A DNA stretch of 64,000 bases. Source: Galdieria partita. Lineage: Eukaryota; Rhodophyta; Bangiophyceae; Galdieriales; Galdieriaceae. The position numbers and the translations under genes are program-made. Of the stretch, positions 41,033-50,920 are shown one piece after another; within the stretch, counting starts at the first letter, position 1, and every line of letters starts with the position of its first letter. Location: positions 62,001-126,000 of the forward strand of contig BQMJ01000013.1 of NCBI GenBank assembly GCA_025991245.1. Reading direction: 5' to 3'. The notes beneath the pieces were generated by a model. It saw only the letters and a list, made by a program, of their open reading frames with translations. It was not told where the DNA came from and did no database searches.

Positions 41033-41989
41033 CTATTCCGTGGCTATTTTTAGTAACTGTAATAAATGAGTTACAATATTCTGGAGATGCTTCAAACCTT
41101 GAGATGACTCGTTGGTTTCCTTAAAAAGCGAAATTCCTTTTTCACCAGCCAAAGTTATTTCACTATCCAAAGGAACTTTGCCTAGAAATGGAATTTCAAA
41201 ATATTGACACATTTTCTGAGCTCCTCCAGTTGTCGGAGCAAATATTTCTGTACAATTGCCACAACAAGGACAAACATAACCAGACATATTCTCTACAACT
41301 CCTAATATTGAAATGGAAGCTTGACGACAAAAGTGAACTTCCTTTCTAACATCTAATAGCGACACTTCTTGAGGTGTGGTGACAATAATAGCACCCTCCA
41401 CATGACAATACTTTAAACACTGCACCAAAGTAATGTGTTCATCTGAAGTTCCTGGAGGTGAGTCAATAATAAGAAAGTCCAAATGAGAGCCCCAATCAAC
41501 ATCCTTCAAAAACTGTTTAATTACTCCGTTCTTCCTTGCTCCTCTCCATATGACTGCGTCTTCTCTACTTGGCAACATAAAGGCAATAGACATTACGGAA
41601 AGATTTTCTTCCACAAAAACAGGTTGCCAACCAGTTACACTTTGGTGAACTTCCTCTCCTTCCACTCCACACATATAAGGAATGCTAGGTCCACAAATAT
41701 CCACATCCAATAGACCCACAAAATATTCTCTACTTGCCAAAGCAAAAGCCAATTGGGTAGCAAAGGTACTCTTTCCAACTCCTCCTTTACCAGATAATAT
41801 CAGTATCACGTGTCTTATGTGAGAAAGACGAGAAGATATGAGTTCCAAGTCAGGGTCCACTTGAGTGCCTTTTCCACTCGCACACAAAGACTGATTGGGA
41901 CAACCTACACAAGCGTCTGTTTTTCCTGCGTTTTCAGAGTCTGTTCCAGGACAGTTGGAAGGTGCATCTACTGGATGAGTCGTCGTCAT
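41033..41989 (-). CDS. NBP35: Cytosolic Fe-S scaffold NBP35 (NUBP1)
   Basis: Single exon, 318 aa. A P-loop scaffold for cytosolic/nuclear 4Fe-4S assembly. The N-terminal ferredoxin-like Cys cluster is present (C-x14-C-x2-C-x5-C; ACVGCPNQSLCASGK), which separates NBP35 from CFD1. The deviant Walker A ILILSGKGGVGKST, FLIIDSPPGTSDEH and the C-terminal bridging cysteines in SGYVCPCCGNCTEIF are all intact. ATG 41989 is the first in frame. Convergent with HADH (33 bp). Confidence 0.95.
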   Translation of the reverse strand: MTTTHPVDAPSNCPGTDSENAGKTDACVGCPNQSLCASGKGTQVDPDLELISSRLSHIRHVILILSGKGGVGKSTFATQLAFALASREYFVGLLDVDICGPSIPYMCGVEGEEVHQSVTGWQPVFVEENLSVMSIAFMLPSREDAVIWRGARKNGVIKQFLKDVDWGSHLDFLIIDSPPGTSDEHITLVQCLKYCHVEGAIIVTTPQEVSLLDVRKEVHFCRQASISILGVVENMSGYVCPCCGNCTEIFAPTTGGAQKMCQYFEIPFLGKVPLDSEITLAGEKGISLFKETNESSQGLKHLQNIVTHLLQLLKIATE

Positions 41990-42159
41990 ATTCAACCAAT
42001 CAATCCAACTTTTTCTGTTTGTACACTTTTCAAACAAGATTTGTGCAACTGATTACAATGATCACAATTAGGAAGAAAATCATATGGAAAGCAAATAGGA
42101 ACGACAATCCGTCAATCGCGTAGTTGCCATTATTGATATATTTGCACATCTCTCGAGAT

Positions 42160-42986
42160 ATGATGTTCTTTGTGGCTTCCTATCGAGTCATATTTCTGTC
42201 TGTAACTCAATATCAACACCGTTATTGTCATATTCAGTTGAGAAGAGCAGCTTTAAAGGAGGGTAGAGTATTGCAGTGGAAGTGCAAGTTACAAGACAAC
42301 CAGGAGACAGAGAATACCGAAAAAGTTTCCAATAGGCTTTCTTCGTTGACAGAAAGTATCAATCCAATAGAACATCCTAATCTTATCAATGAAATGTTTT
42401 GGGAAGCAAAGAAGCAGGTGGAAGCAGCAAGAAGAGGTGAAAGAATGAGTGGAGAAGAGAGCATAGAGCGCTATCACCAGCAAGCAGCAGCCTCTTCTGT
42501 AAGGAAGATGCAATCAACTCCAAAGACTATTTATTTACTTTCAAGATCGGAGAGACGTATTCGGAGACTGAAGAAGCGTATTTCTGTATTCTTTTCAGGC
42601 TTATTTGCTCCCATTGTGGATTGGCACTCCGTATTGAGGAATCGAATCCGTGAAATAGGACTAGTAGAGTGGGGTGAACCAAAGCAGCCTACTATATGTA
42701 ACGAGTGTCAATCCTTTGGTTTCAAAGTATGTAATGTTCGATGTTATACTGTTTTGAATACTGAGATATAGTCGAATAGCCTTGTTCATTTTGCAATATG
42801 TTGGGCGTTCGATATACACAAACAAGGAGAGCCAAAGCAATATGTATTCATTGTTTAGGTAAACAAGTGTCAAACAGATCACAATCTTTCAAGTCTTATC
42901 GGTTGGAATTAGGATTAGGTTGGCAAACATGTCCACATTGTCATGGCCATCAACCGGAGTCTTGGATGCAAGATGTATATTTGTAA
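42160..42986 (+). CDS. Unknown protein with DnaJ-type Cys-rich C-terminus, possibly organellar
   Basis: Exons 42160-42726 and 42780-42986 give 257 aa. I do not recognise the gene. The N-terminal ~45 residues have no acidic residues at first and are hydrophobic and basic, so an organelle leader is plausible. The middle is helical and charged (EMFWEAKKQVEAARRGERMS, RSERRIRRLKKR). The C-terminus has four CxxC pairs (CNECQSFGFKPC, CSFCNM, CIHCLG, CPHCHG), spaced like the zinc-binding part of DnaJ/BSD2/ORANGE proteins, although the J domain and the usual CxxCxGxG form are only partly matched. The intron was placed so that the first CxxC reads into the second (FGFK to PCSFCN). The stop is 19 bp from the stop of the convergent gene. 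Confidence 0.55.
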
Positions 42987-43005
42987 AGCTTGATAAGGAT
43001 TGCTT

Positions 43006-44026
43006 TTAATTACAGTTGGGTGAAGAATCGGCAGAAAACATATCTTGCATGGATTGAGTCTTCCTATATGCTTGAGTATTATCTTTGGGTCTTAAATGTC
43101 TAGGCACATAACGACGGTCTTGATAATCACTCAACCACTTGGTTTGCAATAATTCATCGGTATAGTTGCATTTTAAGTAAGCAAAAGCCTTAACGATGAA
43201 AGAACGATCCTTCACTGAATAAATAGGTATGACTCTTCTGGTATAATTGACTCCCACATTTTCCAACTTATCCAATTCTTTCAAGGATTCGCTGGATACT
43301 CTATAGAGTTCTCCACGAACATTATTTCCGTATCCTTTCATATCTAGTAAATAAGGACTATAATAAGGACCTCCTATCACGAGGGGATACTTATCACAAG
43401 TCATAAAGTCTCCTTCAAATAAGGCACCATCTTCTAATAAGTGTGAATTGGGAAAACTTCGTTTCAAAGTTCCATATACAAATACCCAATGGCTTAGTTG
43501 TCTCAAATCTTGTACTCTTCCAGAATGAGATATTCTAAGATGTTCTGCCAGTTGTTGTTCAATACTTAATAACTGAGCAACTTCTTCGTTCACCGAATGT
43601 GATTCTGACTGAAACGAATCAATTATAGAATAACATATGCCAAGCTATATATATTCCACTTACCTCTGTTGTACACAATCTATCTTCTAACAAGCTACTT
43701 TCACTATTGGCAATCTGACAATTACTTTCCAGCCATTCAGCTGTTGTATCTTCTGGTCTCAAGAGAGTTGAATCTTTCCAATCCGTATACGAATTTTTTC
43801 CAATCAAAGGTGTCTTGTAAGGATATGGAACGGGTCGAGACGCATATATATTACCACCGTGAACACTATGACTATATATTCGGTTTTGGGAAAATTTGCC
43901 GTGAACTGAAGATTCTGGAGAAGTTGGAGGCGTAGCTGATTGTAAAACTCCAACTAATTCTGCAGAAGACCTTTTTGTTAAAGGTCCTGTTTCAGGAATA
44001 CTATTGAGATCTGGCGGTACTTGCAT
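43006..44026 (-). CDS. Gamma-glutamylaminecyclotransferase-like (AIG2/GGCT fold) protein
   Basis: Exons 44026-43664 and 43608-43006 give 321 aa. The C-terminal ~190 residues form a GGCT-like fold: the substrate-binding loop WVFVYGTLKRSFPNSHLL, PLVIGGPYYSPYLLDMKGYG, VRGELYRVS and the likely catalytic Glu in LKELDKLENVGVNYTRRVI. The YGTLK-x-x-x-PN form is like GGACT, which frees lysine from gamma-glutamyl-lysine. In front lies ~130 residues of Ser/Pro-rich, non-conserved sequence with SP and TP sites, absent from most members. First ATG is 44026; the frame is open upstream without another ATG. Divergent from the nucleoside hydrolase by 70 bp. Confidence 0.75.
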
Positions 44027-44096
44027 TCCTATTCTTTCATCATTCACTGAACATGGCAATCCATTGAATATTTTGTCCAATTCTCAAAGAGTTATT

Positions 44097-45411
44097 ATGG
44101 TCGAAGTGTTACAAAACAAAGTGAATTTGATGAAAGACAAAACACCTATACCTGTTATACTTGATTGTGATCCTGGTCATGATGATGCCTTTGCCATAAT
44201 CTTGGCAGCTTTTAGTCCAGAAGAACTTTCACTATTGGCCATAACAACCGTTTCTGGAAACCAAAGTTTGGAAAAGACAACTCTGAACGCTCTTCGTATT
44301 CTTCACGCTTGTGGTTTCAAGGAAAACTCAATTCTTGTGGCAAAGGGTGCTAGTGCACCTCTTATGCTTCCGGAACTAGCAGAGCCTGGTAAGGATAACA
44401 TGTAAGGATTCTTTCATGTAGTGAAACTGAATTCTCTTTGCTTAGACAATCAAGCAGAATCAACAGCTTTGAATACAAATTGTGATTCTTCTTGTTACCA
44501 ACCTTTAACTGGAAGACATCCTGTGGAGGTTCATGGAGAGACTGGAATGGATGGAGCAGACTTTCCTTTGACAGTTATTCCAAAGATAGAACATAGAAAA
44601 GCTTGGAATCTTATGGCAGATATTGTTCAACTATATTCTCCGGAGTTTCCAGTAACAGTTATTGCTACAGGACCTTTGACAAATATCGCTTTGTTTGTTA
44701 CTTTGTAAGTAATAAGAATAGAATATGACACTTTCTCATTTTGTTTGGCTTTAGATATCCCGAACTTCGTAAGAATATTCGAATAGTATTTATGGGAGGC
44801 ACTTTTGAAAGAGGAAATATTCATCCAACAGCAGAATTTAATATACTTCATGACCCAGAAGCAGCACATATTGTTTTCCATAGTGGAGTTTCTTTGACAA
44901 TGATTCCTTTAGACTTGACTCATCAAGTTTTAGTGACGGAAGATATTTTAGAAAGAATTCATGCTTTGAATACTCCATTTGCTAAGAACATGGCAGGACT
45001 CATTGAATTTTTTCGCAATTCTTATCAAAGTTGGTTGTCTTGATTGCCCACTTGAAAATGTTAATTACTTGTATTCTTTAGGAACTTTTGGATTTGCCTC
45101 ACCTCCTTTGCATGATCCATGTGCAGTAGCGTATGTTTTGGATCCTCGTCGTTTTGAAACTCAGTTTATTAGGTAAGGCTATTTAAGTGAAACTATTCTT
45201 CTGCCATTTATGAATAGTATATAACAGAGTTGAAGTGGAAACTGGTAAAGGACTTTGTGCAGGTCAAACTGTTGGAGACTTTTACGGTCACTTTTTTAAA
45301 AAGCCGAAGAACATTTATGTAGTACAGAAGATGGACATTGAGTGGTTTTGGAATAGAATGTTACAGTCATTAACAAAAGCAAATGAACAGAGTCCATTGA
45401 ACAAAGATTGA
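44097..45411 (+). CDS. Inosine-uridine-preferring nucleoside hydrolase (IUNH/URH family)
   Basis: Exons 44097-44388, 44446-44704, 44755-45029, 45082-45172 and 45228-45411 give 366 aa. The enzyme cleaves the N-glycosidic bond of ribonucleosides for salvage. The calcium-binding start VILDCDPGHDDAFAIILAA is the family signature DxDxGxDDA with a small change (Cys for Thr). Then come LAITTVSGNQSLEKTTLNAL, VHGETGMDGADFP, VIATGPLTNIALF, IVFMGGTFERGNIHPTAEFN with the conserved N, DPEAAHIV and PLHDPCAVAYVLDP. The intron 3 donor GTTGGT is weak but gives FFRNSYQRTFGFASPPLHD in frame. Confidence 0.9.
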
Positions 45412-45561
45412 AAGATCACACAACCCAATTCTGTCTTCATTCTCATACATCAAACACTTTATAGCTAACATAAGTATTTTCTCAGAAAGCCTTTCAGAAA
45501 ATTGGTATCATTTTCCAAAAGGCTAATCTATGAACAACAATATTTCAGTTTTTTTGGTCAA

Positions 45562-46224
45562 TCAAGCAGAAGCTCCCTTTGCCGTTGTTTCCTCCATCAA
45601 TTCTAATAAAACACCATTCGAGTCTTTAGGATCCACAAATATCGAACGCTTTCCATGGTCGCTGATAATCGGTTCTTCTGTTTGCATATCCACATGATTC
45701 TCTTTCAAACGCTGTATAGTTGCTTCTATACTGGGCACCTCCAAACATATATGATGTATTCCACCAGACTTATTCCTTGTTAGAAAATTCTCAATAGGAC
45801 TTGCCTTTCCTAACGGCTCCATAAGTTCAATATTGGTGTTGCCTAGTCTGACAAATATGACTGTGGCACCCATTTCCACATGTGGCACAGGCTTGCTGAC
45901 ATCTGCTTCAAATATCTTTTCATACAACTCTGCAGCATCTTGAACATCCTTTACTGCAACAGCAACGTGGTTCAACTTGCCCAGCTTGTACAATCGAGAG
46001 ACTCTCTGACGGTCACTATCCACTTGGGGTGCAGCAAATAGAGCAGAAGATAACCTCAGTGTAGAGGGGTCTCCACTATTACTTTCACTATTTAGTTGTT
46101 GCTTTTCAACAGAAAAAGTACGAAGTTTTTGATAATAGGAAAGAGTTGGAGTCTTATGGATAATAAGTTGGCTGACCCAAAGATTTTGTAGGTAGAAAAG
46201 TTTTCTTAAGCTTCCAATGGCCAT
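45562..46224 (-). CDS. MCEE: Methylmalonyl-CoA epimerase, mitochondrial
   Basis: Single exon, 220 aa. The enzyme interconverts 2R/2S methylmalonyl-CoA in propionate metabolism next to the B12-dependent mutase. The VOC fold is clear: LGKLNHVAVAVKDVQDAAEL, GATVIFVRLGNTNIELMEPL, GGIHHICLEVPSIEATIQRL, DPKDSNGVLLELME with the metal ligands H, Q/E, H and E in place. About 80 N-terminal residues, basic and Ser-rich after a hydrophobic start, look like a mitochondrial presequence. ATG 46224 is the first in frame. Confidence 0.92.
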   Translation of the reverse strand: MAIGSLRKLFYLQNLWVSQLIIHKTPTLSYYQKLRTFSVEKQQLNSESNSGDPSTLRLSSALFAAPQVDSDRQRVSRLYKLGKLNHVAVAVKDVQDAAELYEKIFEADVSKPVPHVEMGATVIFVRLGNTNIELMEPLGKASPIENFLTRNKSGGIHHICLEVPSIEATIQRLKENHVDMQTEEPIISDHGKRSIFVDPKDSNGVLLELMEETTAKGASA

Positions 46225-46268
46225 TTTCTCCAATCACCGTTGAGATTGCGATTCCTTCTCTTTGTTGA

Positions 46269-48980
46269 TCATTCGGAATGAAACTCTTGAAAACGAATCT
46301 TTTCTGCTACACTCGCCATATTTTGTAACACTTGAAGTAAACTGTGCAATACTTTGTTTGGGTCATTCAAGTTTGCAATCATAGTGGACCTTAGTAGAGA
46401 ACGGATACCAGTGATATTCTTTCCCAATCGGTCTGTTTCCTTTTCCTCTCGAATCAATACAAACGAGCGTAAACATTCAAGAATTGTGGAATTCTTCTCA
46501 AGTGACTTGGCAACTGTGGCACAAAGGCAATCCCAAGTTAGTTTCTCCATTTCTACTACAATCTGCACAAAGTCTTCTTCTATCTGTATTGAGGATATTC
46601 CAACCTAATAACAACAAATGAACTTCACAATCTGCCAGTTTTATACAAAAATGCTTACTTTTCTAGCCAATAACTGTATTCTGGATACTTGAAATAGAAA
46701 AGTTACTGAAGAAGGACATTCACCATAATTATATTTCCAAATATTTTCCAGCCAATCCATTTCTTTGATATTCGTGACTTGTCCCAATGTTCGATATGCT
46801 GCCATCTAAATATCTCCAATTATCATCTGAAACATTTCATATCTACACAACTTACTCTTTCAGATTCAACTTTTATATAGGACTCTGGAATATAAGTTGG
46901 TAACGTTACATTCACTTCACAATCTTCAACAACAGGTACCAGTTTCCCTCGAAGTCGATCCAAAGTATTTCGTAGTAAATTCATATACATCTCAAAACCA
47001 ATGGAGCCAACTTCTCCACTTTGTTCTATTCCAATTAAACTTCCAGGTCCTCGAATTTCTAAATCACGATTGGCAACTTCATATCCACTACCTAAGGAAC
47101 TAAATTGTTCCAAGGCCTTTAAACGTTCGGTTGCTTCATTCGTCATTTCTACTGTGGGATCAAATGTGAAAATAGCATATGCCTTGAGACATTATTAGAA
47201 GACTGAATAGGATAGGAGATTGCTCTATTCACTTACTTGAACTTGAGAACGACCTACGCGTCCACGTATTTGATATAATTGTGATAAACCAAAACTAGTT
47301 GCTCTATACACAATAACAGTATTTGCATCTGGAATATCCACACCTGCTTCTATAATACAAGTTGAAATCAAAATGTCGTATTCATGAAGACTAAAGGAAA
47401 GAATGCGATCTTCGACATCTTTCATAGTCCCATCGGCATATAATATCCGATGATAAGGAAACTTTTGCTTTATCATTAGTCCAATTCGATCGATATCGGC
47501 AATTCGAGGACATACAATATAAACCTAACATTAAGCAAGTTGGACATCATCCATAACAAAAAAAAGAACTATGAAAATGACTTACTTGTCCCTTTCTTGA
47601 GAGTTCCTTTCCAATATGACTATCTACTAAAGGATCATCAAAAGCCAATACAAAATTTTCCACTGCCAATCGTCCCATAGGAGGAGTCATTATTAAACTC
47701 ATATCTCGAATATTACCGACTGCCATATGCAAAGTTCGAGGAATGGGAGTTGCCGATAATGTCAATACATCAATACAAGTGGATATGGTCTTCAATCGTT
47801 CCTTTTGATTCACTCCTAACCACTGTTCCTCATCAATAACCAAAAGAGAAAGTTTTGCAAATTCTAGTTTGCTGGAAAGTAATGATTGAGTACCAACCAA
47901 AACATCGATATGACCCAAAGCCAACTCGTCATACAACTGTCGTCTCTCTTTCATTCTCTTTGGAAAATGTCTCGATAATAAAGCAACCTTCACTCCAAAG
48001 TCTTGCATTCTACTTTGAAGAGTACGATAATGTTGACTAGCTAATACTGTGGTAGGACATATAAAGGCAACTTGTTTTCTAGCCCGGAAAGCTCTGAATA
48101 TAGCTTGCATAGCAACTTCAGTCTTTCCAAAGCCAACGTCACCACATATAAGTCGATCCATGGGAGAGTCTCTTTCACACATATCTCTTCTCACATCTTC
48201 CATACATGCTCGTTGATCGGGAGTCAACTCAAACGGAATTGATTGTATAAACTTGGCTTGTAATGAATCATCTGCAGGATATCTAGGACGCTTTTGTTCA
48301 GTTCGAACGGCATACAACTTGACAATATCCACTGCAAGTTTATCGATGGAAGCAAGTGCCTTTCTCTTCCTCTTTTCCCAATTCGAATTCTTCCGCAAAC
48401 TATCGAGTCGAGGTGCTCTTACTCTTTGTGCAGCAACAGCTTCTCTCGAACGAAATCGATGTATTTCGTTGGCTCTTTCAACTGGAATATTCAATTTTCC
48501 ATCCTTGTACTGAACAACAAAATATTCTCTATGAATGACGTTGTCTTTAGATTTGTATTCTGTTCCTTTGAATATTCCTACACCAAACTTCATATGCACA
48601 ACATAATCTCCAGGTAAGATGGATAGTCCAGGCGTTGCTCGATCTGTTTCCATCTGCTTCCAAGAAAGAGGTTCTTCCTTTTGGTCGGAATCCATCTTTG
48701 TACTCATATTGTCTGTTATTGCATCTGCTTTGTCGTGTGAATCATAAACAGTCGTGTGTTGCTTCATACTGTTAGTATTTTGCATAAATAAACGAAAAGT
48801 AGGTTTAGTAGGCAGTTTTGGACAATCTTTGTTGTACCGAACTACTTTACAACGGGAACATTGAAAATGCCTAGGAAAACTTTCCTTTGAAAAATAACGC
48901 GTCGATAACTTGGAGTCATATTGATAAAGTACAAAACCAAAAATGATGGCTCCCTTATTCCAACACCAACTACTGCTCAT
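46269..48980 (-). CDS. mfd: Mfd-like transcription-repair coupling helicase, plastid type
   Basis: Exons 48980-47586, 47524-47237, 47182-46856, 46805-46659 and 46604-46269 give 830 aa. Bacterial Mfd dislodges stalled RNA polymerase and recruits repair; plants have a plastid relative (the At3g02060 type). A leader of ~100 residues precedes the CarD-like RNA-polymerase-interacting domain (GDYVVHMKFGVGIFKGTEY). Helicase motifs follow: Walker A LICGDVGFGKTEVAM, motif II LLVIDEEQWLGV, motif III TLSATPIPRTLHMA, motif VI QLYQIRGRVGRSQVQAYA. A C-terminal region that starts LPTYIPESYIKVESER matches the TRCF end. The UvrA-binding UvrB-like N-terminal half of bacterial Mfd is absent, as in the plant form. 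Motif II is DEEQ, as in plants. Confidence 0.88.
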
Positions 48981-49760
48981 TTAGGGCTTTCAATAATATT
49001 GTTTCAACAACTGATAAGATTCGTTCGCTTCCCTTTGGTAAAACGACAATCTCATCCATTCGATTCACAAGTCATACCAACCAATAACGATTGATAAGCA
49101 AAGAATAAACGAATACATTTCATACAACTAAAAAGAGCAAAGTTTTGGGTTTTCCATCTATAAAGTGTTGTTTCACTTCTTCCATTCCTCTCTAGTTAGG
49201 ATTTACAAGTTGCTATCAAACCTCAAAAGCTAACCAATCTCAAATATATAGAAATCAATCTTGGCAAGTTTCAAATAGATAAGAGTGAACGAATGTAAAG
49301 AACAAACAGTATTTGGTAAAAAGTATTCATAAGATGACTGAAAACTTTTCGTGACTTTTGATGAAGTATTCCAATCAAGGGTGAATAGGAATCATTTTGA
49401 GAAAACATTTATCATCATTCTTTTCTATTTATAAGCAATTTATTATATTATATTCTCAATCACAAGTTATTTTATTGGAGGAGTTTAAAGTTTGTGGAAA
49501 ATGCTCAACAATATTCACTATTTAAGTTCTCAACCATATCTAAGATGTAACTCATGTTGTCGCAGTTTCTTTGATTTATGAATACTGACTAGTCTACTAC
49601 TTATATTCAAGCATAAGAATAAAAATGGTTTTCGTTTCTCAAATATATTATTTCATTTGTATTTGAGAATTTTGACTGTTTTAAGCGTTTAGCTTGGATA
49701 CTTGCCATTTTGTTTTACTCTTCGATTGATTGATTGTTTTGGGAAAGTGCAGCGTTTGTC
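48981..49760. other. Divergent intergenic region Mfd / UQCRH, about 780 bp
   Basis: One of the largest gaps in the window. AT-rich with many short A/T runs. I found no open frame, tRNA or repeat that I can support. Confidence 0.5.
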
Positions 49761-50075
49761 ATGTCCGAAGAAGAGCCAGTGGATAAGAAACCTGAAATAG
49801 AAGAAGCTTGTAAACCACATTGCTCGAATGTAAGAGATTCCTTTTGAAACGGTTTGTTCAGTAATCTTCAATCGATAGGAATGGGCGGAATATCGAGCTT
49901 GTGTCAAACGCATAGAAAATGATACAACTGGAGAAGCACACTGTACTGGTCAATATTTGGACTTTTGGCGTTGTGTAGATCACTGCGTAAGCAAAGAGTA
50001 TGACTTGAAATTTCGTTATTGACTTGTCGTTGGCTTCGTTAGGCGGCAAAGAGAATATTCCAGACTTTGAAGTGA
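49761..50075 (+). CDS. UQCRH: Cytochrome bc1 complex hinge protein (QCR6/UQCRH)
   Basis: Three short exons, 49761-49829, 49879-49986 and 50043-50075, give 69 aa; each is too short to stand out alone. The acidic hinge protein of complex III helps dock cytochrome c in the intermembrane space. The start is acidic (MSEEEPVDKKPEIEEACK), then comes the helical hairpin with paired Cys: CSNEWAEYRACVKRI and TGQYLDFWRCVDHC, ending AAKRIFQTLK. The CX9-13C-type spacing that forms two disulfides is complete. Both introns keep frame and interrupt the hairpin between conserved residues. Confidence 0.92.
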
Positions 50076-50245
50076 TATCGAAGCTTGGTTTCTAACGTTG
50101 ATCGTTTGATCCTCAAAGAATTTGAGCAATAAATAGAACTTAAGATAGAGCAAGCAAATATTCTTTTGGCTATAAAGCGACAAATATGCACTTTTACAAA
50201 ACAACAGCAGCAATCTTTCAAACTACTCACTCTAAAACTTCCTTT

Positions 50246-50826
50246 CTAGGATATATGTACATTAGGAGGTATTAATAGCGTCTCCATTACTTGAATCTCT
50301 GAAGATCCTGCCGCAATGTCTTGTTCAATAACGGCAATATCATTCACAAACGCTCCTATTTAGCAATAAAAATTATTCAAAGAGTTCTCAATACTTTATT
50401 TCCTTCCCTTTTGAGAAACTTACCTGTGGAGTTCTTCACTAAAGTCAAGTTAGGGCCCAACATGGAAGGAAATTGATGAGTTCCGTTACTTAAGGAAACA
50501 ATAGAAATGGACTCGTTAACAGTTCCATATAACAATAGCTGCTTCAACAAAGTATGATTCTGCAAAAGTTCCAAAGCTTGAAAAGCACCAATATGAAGGT
50601 CTGACAGAGTATCCAACAAGCCAGTATTATTCGGAGTAAAGACTGTCTCCGTAGCTGAAGGGTTATTGTAAAGACTCAGTATGCCTGCTTCTGAAGCCCC
50701 TTCAATAATATCAGAAAAGTCACCCTTTGCTTTTAATACACTTTCAATAGTTGTAGCACCATTGACTATTGCAATACAAACTAAAAAAAGCAACGACAAA
50801 GTACGGACTTGACAAATAGCTTTCAT
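50246..50826 (-). CDS. Secreted single fasciclin (FAS1) domain protein
   Basis: Exons 50826-50424 and 50355-50246 give 170 aa. A signal peptide is clear (LSLLFLVCIAIVNGA, cut near residue 25). One FAS1 domain follows: TTIESVLKAKGDFSDIIEGA, the H1-like AVFTPNN equivalent ETVFTPNNTGLLDTL, NHTLLKQLLLYGTV with the YH-like position, and the terminal METLLIPPN strand. FAS1 proteins are extracellular adhesion or matrix proteins. Several NxS/T sites are present. There is no GPI-type tail or second domain, so the protein is small for the family. Confidence 0.8.
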
Positions 50827-50920
50827 CACTTTCCAGCAATGCAAAATAATTCTTCTTTGTCCAATGCATTCGATGCTTTGTAACGATTGAGATGGGAATC
50901 GTTGCCTAAGTTTTAGGGTA

